A DNA stretch of 64,000 bases. Source: Sphingomonas sp. (GTDB lineage Bacteria > Pseudomonadota > Alphaproteobacteria > Sphingomonadales > Sphingomonadaceae). Location of the stretch: assembly GCF_025353885.1 (NCBI RefSeq), contig NZ_JANXNX010000013.1, positions 1 to 64,000 of the forward strand, read 5' to 3'. The translations under genes and the position numbers were made by a program. Shown one piece after another: positions 35,174-44,956 of the stretch (positions are counted from its first letter, which is position 1; every line of letters begins with the position of its first letter). The notes below the pieces were generated by a model. That model searched no databases, had not been told where the DNA came from, and saw only the letters and a program-made list of their open reading frames with translations.

Positions 35174-35919
35174 GCTACCACTCCCAGTGTCTTCAGCTTG
35201 GCGACCAGTTCATCGACATCGGCGACTTTGACGCCCGCGGTGCGCTTCGAAGGCTCGACCACTTTCAGCGTGGTCAGGCGCCTGGCGACGTCGACGCCGT
35301 AATCGGCGGGCGTTTTTTGCGCCATCGGCTTGGACTTCGCCTTCATGATGTTGGGCAACGACGCATAGCGCGGCTCGTTCAGGCGAAGGTCAGTGGTGAC
35401 GACTGCAGGCATTTTCAATGAGACCGTTTCCGATCCACCATCGACCTCGCGCGTAACCTTCACCATATCGCCATCGACTTCGACCGCGCTGGCAAACGTG
35501 CCCTGCGGACGACCGAGCAAAGCGGCCAGCATCTGGCCGGTCTGGTTCGAATCATCGTCGATCGCCTGCTTGCCGAGGATGATAAGGCCGGGCTGTTCTT
35601 CCTCGACAATCTTGGCAAGCAGCTTGGCGACGCCGAGCGGTTCGACTTCAGTTTCGCTGACGATGAGGATGGCGCGGTCTGCGCCCATGGCGAGGCCGGT
35701 GCGCAGGGTTTCCTGCGATTTCTGCTCGCCGATCGAAACGACGATGACCTCGGTCGCTACGCCTTTTTCGCGCAGGCGGAGGGCTTCCTCAACGGCGATT
35801 TCGTCGAATGGGTTCATGCTCATCTTGACGTTGGCCAAGTCGACGCCCGACCCGTCCGCCTTGACGCGGGGCTTCACGTTATAGTCGATGACCCGCTTGA
35901 CGGGGACCAGTATCTTCAT
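35170..35919 (-). CDS. etfB: Electron transfer flavoprotein, beta subunit
   Basis: EtfB holds the AMP and completes the ETF dimer. It has 249 residues, N-terminus [19 protein letters not shown], the ETF-beta signature region [40 protein letters not shown] split over about residues 145-185, and the KPM block. The 23-nt gap to sucC on the same strand suggests an operon sucC-etfB-etfA, linking fatty-acid oxidation electrons and the TCA cycle. Confidence 0.97.
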   Translation of the reverse strand: MKILVPVKRVIDYNVKPRVKADGSGVDLANVKMSMNPFDEIAVEEALRLREKGVATEVIVVSIGEQKSQETLRTGLAMGADRAILIVSETEVEPLGVAKLLAKIVEEEQPGLIILGKQAIDDDSNQTGQMLAALLGRPQGTFASAVEVDGDMVKVTREVDGGSETVSLKMPAVVTTDLRLNEPRYASLPNIMKAKSKPMAQKTPADYGVDVARRLTTLKVVEPSKRTAGVKVADVDELVAKLKTLGVVA

Positions 35920-35942
35920 CTGCTTCTCTCTTTCAGAGATTA

Positions 35943-37139
35943 TTAAGCCGCTCGCACTTCCGCGACGATTTTCTTGGCGGCGTCACCCAGATCGTTCGCG
36001 GCGACGATCTTCAGACCCGAGTTGGCGAGGATGGCCTTGCCTTCCGCGACATTCGTCCCCTCCAGCCGAACGACGAGCGGCACCGAAAGGTTCACTTCCT
36101 TCGCGGCTGCGACAATGCCGTCGGCAATGATGTCGCATTTCATGATGCCGCCAAAGATGTTGACGAGGATGCCCTTCACCGCCGGATCGGCAAGAATGAT
36201 CTTGAACGCCGCCGTCACCTTCTCGGTCGTCGCACCGCCGCCGACGTCAAGGAAGTTGGCGGGAAACTCGCCGTTCAGCTTGATGATGTCCATTGTCGCC
36301 ATGGCGAGCCCGGCACCGTTGACCATGCAGCCGATGTTGCCGTCGAGCTTGATATAGGCGAGGTCGTATTTCGAGGCCTCGACTTCGGCAGGATCTTCTT
36401 CGGTAAGGTCGCGCAGTTCCATCAAATCCTTGTGGCGAAACATGGCATTTCCGTCGAAAGCGACCTTGGCATCGAGGACGAGCAGTTTGCCGTCATCAGT
36501 CACCGCCAGCGGGTTGATCTCAATCTGCTCGGCATCGGTGCCAATGAAAGCGGCATAGAGTTTTTCGGTCACGTTGGCGGCCTGCTTGGCAAGGTCGCCG
36601 GTCAGGCCCAGTGCTGCTGCCACCGAGCGACCGTGATGCGGCATGATGCCAGTCGCGGGATCGACGGTGATCGACACGATTTTCTCAGGCGAATCGTGCG
36701 CGACATCCTCGATGTTCATGCCGCCTTCGGTCGAGGCGACGATGGCGATCTTGCCCGAGACGCGGTCGACCAGCAGCGCGAGGTAGAATTCCTTGGCGAT
36801 ATCGACACCGTCGGTGACGTAGAGGCGATTGACCTGCTTGCCGTGCTCGCCGGTCTGGATCGTGACGAGCGTGTTGCCGAGCATATCGGTCGCCGCGGCG
36901 CGGACCTCCTCCGCGGTCTTGGCAAGCCGGACACCGCCCTTGGCATCGGGGCCAAGTTCCTTGAACTTGCCCTTGCCGCGCCCGCCGGCATGGATCTGCG
37001 CCTTCACCACATACAGCGGTCCGGGAAGCTGGGCGGCGGCGGCCACGGCTTCCTCGACATTCATCGCGGCAATGCCCGCCGGAATCGGCACGCCGAATTT
37101 CGCGAGAAGTTCTTTGGCCTGATATTCATGGATGTTCAC
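35943..37139 (-). CDS. sucC: Succinyl-CoA synthetase beta subunit (ADP-forming)
   Basis: SucC, the ATP-grasp subunit of the TCA enzyme, makes ATP/GTP from succinyl-CoA. The N-terminus is [19 protein letters not shown] with a GTG start at 37139; a much longer open frame exists upstream but does not belong to the family. Further blocks: [42 protein letters not shown] and [16 protein letters not shown]. Length is 398 residues. The partner sucD, usually adjacent, is not present downstream; etfB follows instead. Confidence 0.96.
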   Translation of the reverse strand: MNIHEYQAKELLAKFGVPIPAGIAAMNVEEAVAAAAQLPGPLYVVKAQIHAGGRGKGKFKELGPDAKGGVRLAKTAEEVRAAATDMLGNTLVTIQTGEHGKQVNRLYVTDGVDIAKEFYLALLVDRVSGKIAIVASTEGGMNIEDVAHDSPEKIVSITVDPATGIMPHHGRSVAAALGLTGDLAKQAANVTEKLYAAFIGTDAEQIEINPLAVTDDGKLLVLDAKVAFDGNAMFRHKDLMELRDLTEEDPAEVEASKYDLAYIKLDGNIGCMVNGAGLAMATMDIIKLNGEFPANFLDVGGGATTEKVTAAFKIILADPAVKGILVNIFGGIMKCDIIADGIVAAAKEVNLSVPLVVRLEGTNVAEGKAILANSGLKIVAANDLGDAAKKIVAEVRAA

Positions 37140-37203
37140 GGCGGGTGCGCTCCTGAAAAAAGATATGCGGCCTAAAGCATGACTGGGGCGGCTTTGCCAA
37201 CCT

Positions 37204-37512
37204 CTAGCTTGCGATTGCGCACCGCAAAGCGGCGCCGGTGACGACGCTGACGATTTCCGGGTCATCGAGGGCGCGCACGCGGTGGAGGAATTGCGCTACG
37301 GTAAGAGCACCGATCCGCTCCTCGGGCAAAGTCACGATCGACTGCAAACGGCGAAGTTGCAAAATCGACAATCGGTCGACCGTGCGCGCTGCCATGCACG
37401 ACGCGACGGGCGCGGGCAGCCCGGCACCGATCAGCCCGGTGCGGACACGTGATTCGGGTGTAGCGCACGCTGAAAGTGCCAAAACGGCCGCAAAGGCGAT
37501 GATTTTCCGCAT
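37204..37512 (-). CDS. Small putative lipoprotein
   Basis: A 102-residue predicted lipoprotein with signal [16 protein letters not shown] and lipobox LSAC (Cys16). The mature part is short and mostly helical ([31 protein letters not shown]). I do not recognise a domain. The ATG at 37512 is chosen because it begins the signal peptide; the longer frame upstream is not used. It sits between sucC and the TonB receptor on the same strand with long gaps and may be monocistronic. Confidence 0.8.
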   Translation of the reverse strand: MRKIIAFAAVLALSACATPESRVRTGLIGAGLPAPVASCMAARTVDRLSILQLRRLQSIVTLPEERIGALTVAQFLHRVRALDDPEIVSVVTGAALRCAIAS

Positions 37513-37717
37513 CGTAAAGATATATTCGCAGTCCGGTTCCAGGTCAAAAACGGTTGAGACTGCCGCTAGGATCACAGGAATCGCAGTAAATCGGACATTT
37601 AATGTCGCGGGTAGGAAATTATCGACCGCCTGATGACGATCGAGCGATTCGGCGATCGGAAACGAAGGCAGCAAGCATAAGGCCCGGCTCCGGTGTAGGA
37701 CAGTGGCAATCAACCTG

Positions 37718-39844
37718 TCAGTATTTATACCTGATCGTCCCAAGCACCGAGCGCGGTGGCCCAAAAAATCCCTGGTCGTAGTTCAGCGACCCAAGGTATT
37801 TCGCGTTCGTGACGTTCTTCAGGTTCGCACTGATCGTCAGATGATCGTCAATATCGTAGCTGGCGAGCAGATCGAGCAGCGCATAGCCCTTTTGCGTGAT
37901 CCGGATCGGGGCATTGGTCGTGGTCGATCGCGTACCCGGCTCGGTATAGATTCGGCTTTGATACTGGGCCGATGCGCCGATCTTCAGCGCACCGAGCGAA
38001 GGCGGCGAATAGGTGAAATTCAGTCGCGCGAGATTACGCGGGACGAAAGTGCGTACCGGCTTGTCGTCGTTGCCGCGGACGCGCATCAGGGTGTAGCCGC
38101 CAGTCGCCTGCAAACCTGACACGATCTGCCCGCCGAATTCGAACTCGATACCCTGAGATGTCGCATCGACGCCACGGTAAGTGGTTTGCCCGATGGTCTG
38201 ATCGAACCCGGCGGCCTCCGCCGTGTTTTTCTGCCTGGCCTGAAAGACGACCGCGCTGGCGTTCAGGCGGCCCGCATACCATTCGCCCTTGAACCCGGCC
38301 TCGATGTTGCTGCCCTCGATCGGCTTTAACAGGACGCGATTGACGTCGACCTGGATTTGCGGATTGAAGATCGCGGCATAGCCTGCATAGGCGCTGATGT
38401 TCGCGGTCAGGTCCAGCGTCACCCCGACGAAGGGCAGGAACCGCGTCCGGTCGTAGTTCGTCGGCGTGCCATAGGAATAGCCCGCGCTGGTGCTGTGCGT
38501 GACGTTACCGCCGAGCATCAGTTTTAACGGATCGGCCAGCGACAGACGCAGCAAGCCATACGCTGTCTCGCGCCGGGTGTGGGTATCGAGGCTCAAATCG
38601 TAGTTGGCGGGGAAATCGGGCTTGGGGAAACTGCCGTTAAACACCGTCGAGAGGGGCACCGGTACAAAGAGTGCCGACTGGTCGTAACTGGAATATTGCC
38701 GATACGTCTGACCGCTGCGCGTGATGCCGAACATCACGTCATGCGTACGTCCGAACAGCGCGACGGGGCCGCCGACATAGGCGTCGAGGGTCAGGTTGCG
38801 GGTCTGGCTGCGGAACGCGCCGGGATAGCTGAAAATACCATCGCCGGTGGCGCGATCGGGATTGCCGTACACATAGAAGAGTTCGTCATCCTCGCTGATC
38901 GCACGACGGGTTGCGCTTACCTTGGCGACCCAGCCGCCACCGAGCTGGTGGGTGATATCCCCGAAAATCTGACGATCGACGACGTTCCAGCCAGCCCATT
39001 TCGGTCCGGTGTTGGTCGAACGGCCGAAATCGATGCGACTGCCATTGGTATAATAGAGCGGCAGCGATCCCCATTGGGCACCGGTGCTCTGGTGATCCTG
39101 ATGCCCGTAGCCCGCGCTGACGACGGTGTTCGATCCGAGATCGGCCTCGACGATGCCGTATCCGGTCCAACGCCTGAGATGATAGCGGTCAAGATAGCTG
39201 TCGGCATCGTAATAGGCACCGACCGCGCGGGCGCGCACGCGGCCATTCTTTGTGATCGGCACGCTGACGTCGCCGTCAAGGCGGACGCTGTCGAACGAAC
39301 CATATTGCGCGCTGGCCGACGCCTGGAATGTCGTCGTTGGCCGCTTGCGAATGAAGTTGATGACAGCCGAAGGGTTACCCGTCGACGACAGCAGGCCCGG
39401 GGCACCGCGGACGATTTCGATACGATCGTAGATCGCGGTATCGATCGATCCGGTTTCGACCTCGAACGCGAACGGCAGTCCGATGCCATCGATCTGGAAT
39501 GTCTGGATGTCGAACCCGCGTGCCGAATAATAAATCCGGTCGGTTTCCGCCATCTGGACGCTGACACCGGGGACCGTGGTCAGCAGGGCGTTGATGTCGG
39601 TGAGCTGGAAATCCTCGATCTGGGCACGGGTGACGACACTGACCGACTGGGGGGTTTCGCGTTGACTGAGCGCGATGCGGGTGGCGGTGCTCTGCGCCTT
39701 GACCGCATAATCTTCGCTGCCCTCTGTGCGTTGTCCGTTCACGATGATGATCGCGCTGTCCGCAGCGGCATCCTCCGCAGCCAAGGCGGGTGTCGCTGTA
39801 AAAACAGTTCCGAGCAGCAAAATCCTATTCAAGTGCGTGGTCAT
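37718..39844 (-). CDS. TonB-dependent siderophore receptor (FhuA/FpvA-like)
   Basis: A 708-residue outer-membrane receptor. It has a signal peptide (to about residue 22, ALAAE), plug domain with QRETPQSVSVVTRAQIEDFQLTDINALL (about 64-90) and ARGFDIQTFQIDGIGLPF typical of siderophore receptors, and DRIEIVRGAPGLLSSTGNPSAVIN. The remaining part is the 22-strand barrel, ending GTIRYKY-type with aromatic residues. The ligand is not predictable. A Fur-like box is just upstream, as expected for iron uptake. No TonB or siderophore genes are close by. Confidence 0.93.
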   Translation of the reverse strand: MTTHLNRILLLGTVFTATPALAAEDAAADSAIIIVNGQRTEGSEDYAVKAQSTATRIALSQRETPQSVSVVTRAQIEDFQLTDINALLTTVPGVSVQMAETDRIYYSARGFDIQTFQIDGIGLPFAFEVETGSIDTAIYDRIEIVRGAPGLLSSTGNPSAVINFIRKRPTTTFQASASAQYGSFDSVRLDGDVSVPITKNGRVRARAVGAYYDADSYLDRYHLRRWTGYGIVEADLGSNTVVSAGYGHQDHQSTGAQWGSLPLYYTNGSRIDFGRSTNTGPKWAGWNVVDRQIFGDITHQLGGGWVAKVSATRRAISEDDELFYVYGNPDRATGDGIFSYPGAFRSQTRNLTLDAYVGGPVALFGRTHDVMFGITRSGQTYRQYSSYDQSALFVPVPLSTVFNGSFPKPDFPANYDLSLDTHTRRETAYGLLRLSLADPLKLMLGGNVTHSTSAGYSYGTPTNYDRTRFLPFVGVTLDLTANISAYAGYAAIFNPQIQVDVNRVLLKPIEGSNIEAGFKGEWYAGRLNASAVVFQARQKNTAEAAGFDQTIGQTTYRGVDATSQGIEFEFGGQIVSGLQATGGYTLMRVRGNDDKPVRTFVPRNLARLNFTYSPPSLGALKIGASAQYQSRIYTEPGTRSTTTNAPIRITQKGYALLDLLASYDIDDHLTISANLKNVTNAKYLGSLNYDQGFFGPPRSVLGTIRYKY

Positions 39845-39875
39845 GATTACCCCTTTTCGAGGTCGACGCTAATCT

Positions 39876-39895
39876 AATTGATATTCGTTCGCAAT
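39876..39895. promoter_or_regulatory. Putative Fur-like operator upstream of the TonB receptor
   Basis: The sequence AATTGATATTCGTTCGCAAT, 32 nt upstream of the receptor ATG, resembles Fur boxes of the type ATTGATAATCATTCGCAAT with about three mismatches. ATTG and CAAT form the outer ends of a weak palindrome. The assignment is tentative, based on match and on the iron-uptake target. Confidence 0.4.
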
Positions 39896-40013
39896 AGCAT
39901 GTTGCATCAGGTGGTCGATCGTTCTTGGCGATATTCGTCTGGACAGGTCCCAAGGCGGAAGAAAATCGTCTCGCCCTCTCCCCACTTCTCGACCGAACGC
40001 CTATGTTGTGTTC

Positions 40014-40511
40014 ATGACCCTGACCGGCCCCCTGATCCTTGTTACCACCGTCATCGGGATGGAAGGGTTCGCCTATGTCGCGCACCGTTGGGTCATGCAC
40101 GGTTTTGGCTGGGCGCTTCACAAGTCACACCATCGGGCGCGGCCGGGGACCTGGGAGCTGAACGACCTGTACGCAGTGATTTTTGCGGGACCGTCGATTG
40201 TCCTGCTGCTAGGCGGTGTGCAACTGGGCTGGGGTGAATGGGCGACATGGGTCGGTGCCGGAATTGCCGCCTATGGGGCGATCTATTTCGGGTTTCACGA
40301 CATCATCGTCCACAAGCGCATCGACGCGCACTATGTGCCGCGGTCGACCTATATGAAGCGGATCGTCCAGGCCCACCGATTGCACCACGTCGTCGAGACC
40401 AAACACGGTACGGTCAGTTTCGGATTCCTGTGGGCACCACGGCCCGAAGATTTGAAGGCGGAATTGAAACGGCGCGGCAATGCGGGTGTGCGGGAGTCGG
40501 TCGGGCGTTAG
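40014..40511 (+). CDS. crtZ: Beta-carotene hydroxylase (CrtZ-type, fatty acid hydroxylase superfamily)
   Basis: A di-iron membrane hydroxylase that makes zeaxanthin-type carotenoids, the yellow pigments of sphingomonads. Its His clusters are HRWVMH, HKSHH, HDIIVH and HRLHHVVETKHG, in the order and spacing of bacterial CrtZ. Length is 165 residues. ATG at 40014 is preferred over GTG at 40008; neither has a strong ribosome site. No other carotenoid gene is in the window. The TonB receptor is divergent; glnD is convergent with repeats between. Confidence 0.93.
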   Translation: MTLTGPLILVTTVIGMEGFAYVAHRWVMHGFGWALHKSHHRARPGTWELNDLYAVIFAGPSIVLLLGGVQLGWGEWATWVGAGIAAYGAIYFGFHDIIVHKRIDAHYVPRSTYMKRIVQAHRLHHVVETKHGTVSFGFLWAPRPEDLKAELKRRGNAGVRESVGR

Positions 40512-40527
40512 GCGATCGCGTCATCCG

Positions 40528-40603
40528 GGCGCAGGCGGGGGCCTATATGGGTTTCCGAATGGGTGCATCCGATCCGACAGCCGTATAGGCCCCGGCCTGC
40601 GCC
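40528..40603. repeat. REP-like inverted pair between crtZ and glnD
   Basis: Two 20-nt arms, 40528-40547 and 40584-40603, are reverse complements with one mismatch (core GGCGCAGGC.GGGGCCTATA). The right copy extends as CCGGGGTGAC to 40611 and recurs at 48275-48304. It lies between two convergent genes, where it may fold into a long stem and end transcription. Confidence 0.75.
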
Positions 40604-40640
40604 GGGGTGACGAGATAATAGTGATGGCTCCGACTGATTA

Positions 40641-43394
40641 TCACGCCGCCGCGCTCTCCTCGGTGACGGTCCCCGCTGCAGCCTCCAGCAACCGCTTTTC
40701 CAGCGTTTTCAATCGCGCGGCGCTTTCGATCTTGTCGCCAATCAGGTCGGTTACATAAAACGTATCCACCGCGCGTTCGCCATAGGTCGCGATGTGCGCC
40801 GAACTGATCGTGACGTGTGACTGAAACAGCGCATAGGCGAGTGCATTGAGGAGCGCGGGCCGGTCGCGGGCGTGGACTTCGAGTACGGTGTAACGGTTCG
40901 ACGCCTTGTTATCGATCAGCACGTTCGGCGCGATGGCGAAGGCGTCGGCGCGCGGGCGCGACAATGGGCGCGCGGCCAGCCGGTCATGCAGCCGGTTGCG
41001 ATTGGCGAGCGCATCGGCGATCCCCAGTTCGAGCCGTTTCAGCCGGTCCCGGTCGTCGAATGGCCGCCCGAACGGATCCTGCACCAGGAAATTGTCGAGC
41101 GCCATGCCGTCGCGCGTGGTGTGGATACGCGCGTCGATGATGGATGCGCCGGTCAGATGGATTGCCCCTGCTAGCCGAAAGAACAGCCCGGGATGATCGG
41201 CGGCATAAACCGAAATCAGCGTTGCACCGCGCGCCGGGTAAACCTGCGCCGCGACATACAGCCCGCCGTCGCCCGCCTGCTCGATCACGCGCGCGTTGCT
41301 GGCGATGATGTCGTCGGGCTCGGCGATCCAATAGCTTTCGGGCAGACGCTTGATATAGGTGGCGAAACGCTGCTGGTCCCAACCGAGCGTCGCTGCCAGC
41401 GTCTGCTGCTTCATGCTGATCCGCTCGACCCGCCCGGTCTGCTTGTGGCCCAGCCGCAGCACTTCTTCGGTCGACTGGTACAGGTCGCCCAGTAATTGCC
41501 GCTTCCAGCCGTTCCACACGCCGGGCCCGACCGCACGAATATCGACGATCGTCAGCGCGAGCAGGAGGCGGAGGCGTTCGGGCGACTGGACCTGTTCGGC
41601 AAAGTCGATGATCGTCTTGAAATCCGACAGGTCGCGCTTGAACGCAGTCGCCGACATGATGAGGTGCTTGGCCACCAGCCACGCCACGGTCTCGGTCTCG
41701 GCAACCGTCATGCCCAGCCGCGGGCAAAGCTGCATCGCGACCTCGGCCCCCAGTAGCGAGTGATCGCCGCCGCGACCCTTGGCGATGTCGTGAAGCAGGA
41801 CCGCCACATACAAGACCCGCCGCGAGACGATCTGCTGCATGATGGTGGTCGCGAGCGGATGGTCATCCTTCAGCGCGCCGTGTTCGATGCGCGAGAGCAG
41901 CCCGATGGCGCGGATCGAATGTTCGTCGACCGTATAATGATGATACATATCGAACTGCATCTGCGCGACGACGCGGCCGAAATCGGGCACGAAGCGGCCG
42001 AACACGGTGGCCTCGTTCATCCAACGCAAGACGGTCTCGGGATCGCGAGGCGAAGTCAGCACGTCCATGAACAGTGCATTTGCGCGAGGATCGTTGCGAA
42101 TTCTGGCGTTGATCAACCGCGCGTCGCGATTGGCGATCCGCATCGCCTGCGGGTGAATTTCAAGGCCGTGCAGATCGGCCAGCGCAAAGATTTCGATGAG
42201 CCGCACCGGGTCGTCCTGGAACCAGTTTTCGGCTGGCAGGGCGAGCCGTCCGCGATCGAGGACGAAGCCCGCCAGTTTGCGCGGGGGCCGCATGAAACTT
42301 GCCAGGCCGAACCGGCGACCCTTGGGCGCAAAACTGTCGTCGAGATGCGCCAGGAAGACGCCGGTCAGGTCGCCCACGGTCTTGGCGGTCAGGAAATAGT
42401 GCTGCATGAACCGTTCGACCGCCGAGCGTCCGGGCCGGTCATTATAGTGCATCCGCCGCGCAATCTCGGGCTGGACGTCGAAGGTCAGCCGATCCTCGGC
42501 GCGTCCCGCCACGATGTGGAGATGGCAACGGACTGCAAGCAGGAAATTTTCTGCTTTTTGAAAGCGGCGCAATTCTTCGCGGGTGAGCAATCCCTTGTCG
42601 ACCAGTTCCGCGACCGTGCCGACTCGGTGGACGTATTTGCCGATCCAGAACAGCGTGTGGAGGTCGCGCAGGCCGCCCTTGCCCTCCTTCACATTGGGTT
42701 CGACGACATAGCGGCTGTCGCCCATGCGTTTGTGCCGGGCGTCGCGTTCGGCCAGTTTTTCCGAGACGAAGACGCGGGCGTTGCCGGCCACGACTTCGGC
42801 ATCGAACCGCGCCGATGCCTCATCATACAGCGACTGGTCGCCCCAGACATAGCGCGCCTCCAGCAGGGCGGTGCGGATCGTCAGGTCGCTTTTCGCCATG
42901 CGCATCATCTCGTCGAGCGAGCGGCTGGAGTGGCCGACCTTCAGGCCCAGGTCCCACAGCAGGTAGAGCATCGATTCGATGACCTGTTCGGTCCAGCCGG
43001 TCTGCTTCCACGGCGTCAGAAAGGCGATGTCGACGTCGGAAAACGGGGCCATCTCGGCGCGGCCATAGCCACCGACGGCGACCAGGGTCAGCCGTTCGGA
43101 GGAGGTCGGGTTGTTGGTCGGGTACAGGCGCAGCGTCGTGAAGTCATAGGCCAGCCGCAGGATCTGGTCGATCAGGAACGCCTGCGCCTGCGCCGCCTCC
43201 CGCCCGCGCTGGGGATGTTCGGCGATGCGGCGCGCAATCTCGACCCGGCCCCCCTCGAGCGCGGGCTTCAGCAACGCCGCCGCCTGGACGCGCAGCGCGG
43301 CGGTATCGCCCGTCAAACCGGCAAGCGCGTCGGCCAGCGCACGCCGGTCGATGATGGCACGACGACTGGGGATGGTGTCGAAACGGTCGGACAT
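40641..43394 (-). CDS. glnD: Bifunctional PII uridylyltransferase/uridylyl-removing enzyme
   Basis: GlnD senses glutamine and modifies PII proteins to control nitrogen assimilation. The 917-residue protein has the nucleotidyltransferase motif GGYGRAEMAPFSDVDIAFL (about residues 108-126), a GlnD-specific helical region, the HD domain (RVLYVAVLLHDIAKGRGGDHS) for deuridylylation, and two C-terminal ACT domains (LISVYAADHPGLFFRLAGAI and VLEVHARDRPALLNALAYAL). It is standalone in its direction and divergent from the aldolase gene. Confidence 0.97.
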   Translation of the reverse strand: MSDRFDTIPSRRAIIDRRALADALAGLTGDTAALRVQAAALLKPALEGGRVEIARRIAEHPQRGREAAQAQAFLIDQILRLAYDFTTLRLYPTNNPTSSERLTLVAVGGYGRAEMAPFSDVDIAFLTPWKQTGWTEQVIESMLYLLWDLGLKVGHSSRSLDEMMRMAKSDLTIRTALLEARYVWGDQSLYDEASARFDAEVVAGNARVFVSEKLAERDARHKRMGDSRYVVEPNVKEGKGGLRDLHTLFWIGKYVHRVGTVAELVDKGLLTREELRRFQKAENFLLAVRCHLHIVAGRAEDRLTFDVQPEIARRMHYNDRPGRSAVERFMQHYFLTAKTVGDLTGVFLAHLDDSFAPKGRRFGLASFMRPPRKLAGFVLDRGRLALPAENWFQDDPVRLIEIFALADLHGLEIHPQAMRIANRDARLINARIRNDPRANALFMDVLTSPRDPETVLRWMNEATVFGRFVPDFGRVVAQMQFDMYHHYTVDEHSIRAIGLLSRIEHGALKDDHPLATTIMQQIVSRRVLYVAVLLHDIAKGRGGDHSLLGAEVAMQLCPRLGMTVAETETVAWLVAKHLIMSATAFKRDLSDFKTIIDFAEQVQSPERLRLLLALTIVDIRAVGPGVWNGWKRQLLGDLYQSTEEVLRLGHKQTGRVERISMKQQTLAATLGWDQQRFATYIKRLPESYWIAEPDDIIASNARVIEQAGDGGLYVAAQVYPARGATLISVYAADHPGLFFRLAGAIHLTGASIIDARIHTTRDGMALDNFLVQDPFGRPFDDRDRLKRLELGIADALANRNRLHDRLAARPLSRPRADAFAIAPNVLIDNKASNRYTVLEVHARDRPALLNALAYALFQSHVTISSAHIATYGERAVDTFYVTDLIGDKIESAARLKTLEKRLLEAAAGTVTEESAAA

Positions 43395-43480
43395 CGGCGC
43401 GCTTTACGCCAGGGAGGCGGTGGACGACAAATGCCAATTCATGGCATGATCGGCAAAACAACGGCTGAGGAGAGCTTGCG

Positions 43481-44242
43481 ATGGCGACGGCGCTGAAAAA
43501 CCGGGCGATGAGCGATGCCGAATGGGCGGCGCGACAGGAACTGGCCTCGTGTTACCGGGTGTTCGCAATGCTTGGCTGGGACGAGCTGATCTTCAACCAT
43601 ATCACCGTCAAGCTACCCGGGGACGGGGGCGAATTCCTGATCAATCCCTATGGCATGCACTTCAGCGAAGTGACCGCGACCAGCCTGGTAAAGATCGACA
43701 TCGACGGCAACAAGCTGGACGCCGACAATCCGTGGCACGTCAACCGGGCGGGCTTTGTCCAGCACGCGCTGTTCCATCGCCACCTGCCCCACGCCCATGC
43801 GATCATACACACGCACACCACCGCGACCATGGCGGTGTGTGCGCTGGAGGGCGGATTGCAGCCGACCAATTTCTATGCCTGCAATTTCATGGGGCAGATC
43901 GGCTATCATGATTTCGAAGGCGTGACGGTGCGCGACGAGGAGGGGGTCAACCTGATGCGCAACCTCGGCGACAAGACGATCTTGATGCTCCGCAATCACG
44001 GGCCGGTGGTGATGGGGCGGACGTTGCCGGAGGCGTTCCTGAAATACTGGGCGCTGCAGCGCGCCTGCGAAATCCAGGTCGCGACGCTGGCGATGGGGCA
44101 GCCGGTCCACGTGTCCGACGCGGTGGTCGCGGTCCACCAGCGCGACCTGCACCAGACCGCAATACCCGGCGGTACGGGCGTGGCGGAACTGGCGGCGATG
44201 GTGCGGCGGGTGGACAAGATCGACCGGGGCTGGCGCGACTAG
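43481..44242 (+). CDS. Class II aldolase/adducin family protein
   Basis: A 253-residue zinc-dependent class II aldolase-fold protein. The family pattern is FNHITVKLPG near residue 38, then the zinc ligands HTHTTATMAV (His pair about residue 108) and a later His in MLRNHGPVVMGRTLPEAF. The substrate is not predictable; several such proteins in alphaproteobacteria are annotated only as aldolase/adducin family. It is followed by the orphan [2Fe-2S] gene on the same strand after 54 nt. Confidence 0.9.
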   Translation: MATALKNRAMSDAEWAARQELASCYRVFAMLGWDELIFNHITVKLPGDGGEFLINPYGMHFSEVTATSLVKIDIDGNKLDADNPWHVNRAGFVQHALFHRHLPHAHAIIHTHTTATMAVCALEGGLQPTNFYACNFMGQIGYHDFEGVTVRDEEGVNLMRNLGDKTILMLRNHGPVVMGRTLPEAFLKYWALQRACEIQVATLAMGQPVHVSDAVVAVHQRDLHQTAIPGGTGVAELAAMVRRVDKIDRGWRD

Positions 44243-44296
44243 GCGATCACCAAACGATGCGTTCCCCCCTGCGCAGCGATGGTTTATAGCCACGTC

Positions 44297-44842
44297 ATGA
44301 CCGCGCTCACCGTCAATAACCAGCCGATCCGCTATGCGCTCGACCCCGCGACCCCCCTGTTGTGGGCGTTGCGCGACGCGTCGAACCTGACGGGCACGAA
44401 ATATGGCTGCGGGACCGGCGATTGCGGGGCCTGCACCGTCGACGTCGACGGGCGTGCGGTGCGGTCGTGCCAGGTCAGTATCGCGCAGGTCGAAGGCAGT
44501 TTCATCACGACGATTGAGGCGCTGTCCCGCGACCGCAGTCATCCCGTGCAACAAGCCTGGGTGGCGGAGGGCGTCGTCCAGTGCGGTTATTGCCAGCCCG
44601 GCATGATCATGGCGGTGTCCGTGCTGCTGAAAAGCAATCCGCGCCCGAGCGATGCCGATATCGATGCGGCAATCACCAACCTGTGCCGATGCGGAACCTA
44701 TAACCGCGTGCGCCGCGCGATCCATCGTGCCGCGGCCGCCATCCGTGGGGAAGGCACGATCGTTGCCGCCCCCCCTCCGGGCATCGAGCCCGCCGACGCC
44801 GCGCGTGCCGTTCCGGGACTGACACCAGTCACTGGGGGATAG
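44297..44842 (+). CDS. [2Fe-2S] subunit of a molybdenum hydroxylase (IorA-like), no catalytic subunit nearby
   Basis: A 181-residue protein of the xanthine-oxidase/isoquinoline-1-oxidoreductase alpha-subunit type. The plant-type ferredoxin cluster is KYGCGTGDCGACTVDVDG (about 40-57) and the second cluster is VQCGYCQPGMIM with CRCGTY. The last 30 residues are an extra Ala/Pro tail. The partner molybdopterin subunit (IorB-like), normally next in the operon, is absent. The ATG at 44297 (MTALTVNNQPIRYA) is preferred over the one at 44279. Confidence 0.9.
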   Translation: MTALTVNNQPIRYALDPATPLLWALRDASNLTGTKYGCGTGDCGACTVDVDGRAVRSCQVSIAQVEGSFITTIEALSRDRSHPVQQAWVAEGVVQCGYCQPGMIMAVSVLLKSNPRPSDADIDAAITNLCRCGTYNRVRRAIHRAAAAIRGEGTIVAAPPPGIEPADAARAVPGLTPVTGG

Positions 44843-44956
44843 ATTCCTTTCGATATGCTGACAGGATGATTAAGGATCGGCTCACCCGCGACGGCGTTAA
44901 GTGAGCACAAGGATGAAGCGACGATCAGGTGCGCGCATCCGCCTGGAGCGACGAAC

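Noticed and set aside
37140-37265. 42-codon N-terminal extension of sucC
   Set aside because: SucC starts with NIHEYQAK; the GTG at 37139 gives the normal length.
41760-43496. 578-codon plus-strand open frame opposite glnD
   Set aside because: Antisense to a fully recognisable GlnD, with no protein motif; a GC-driven shadow.
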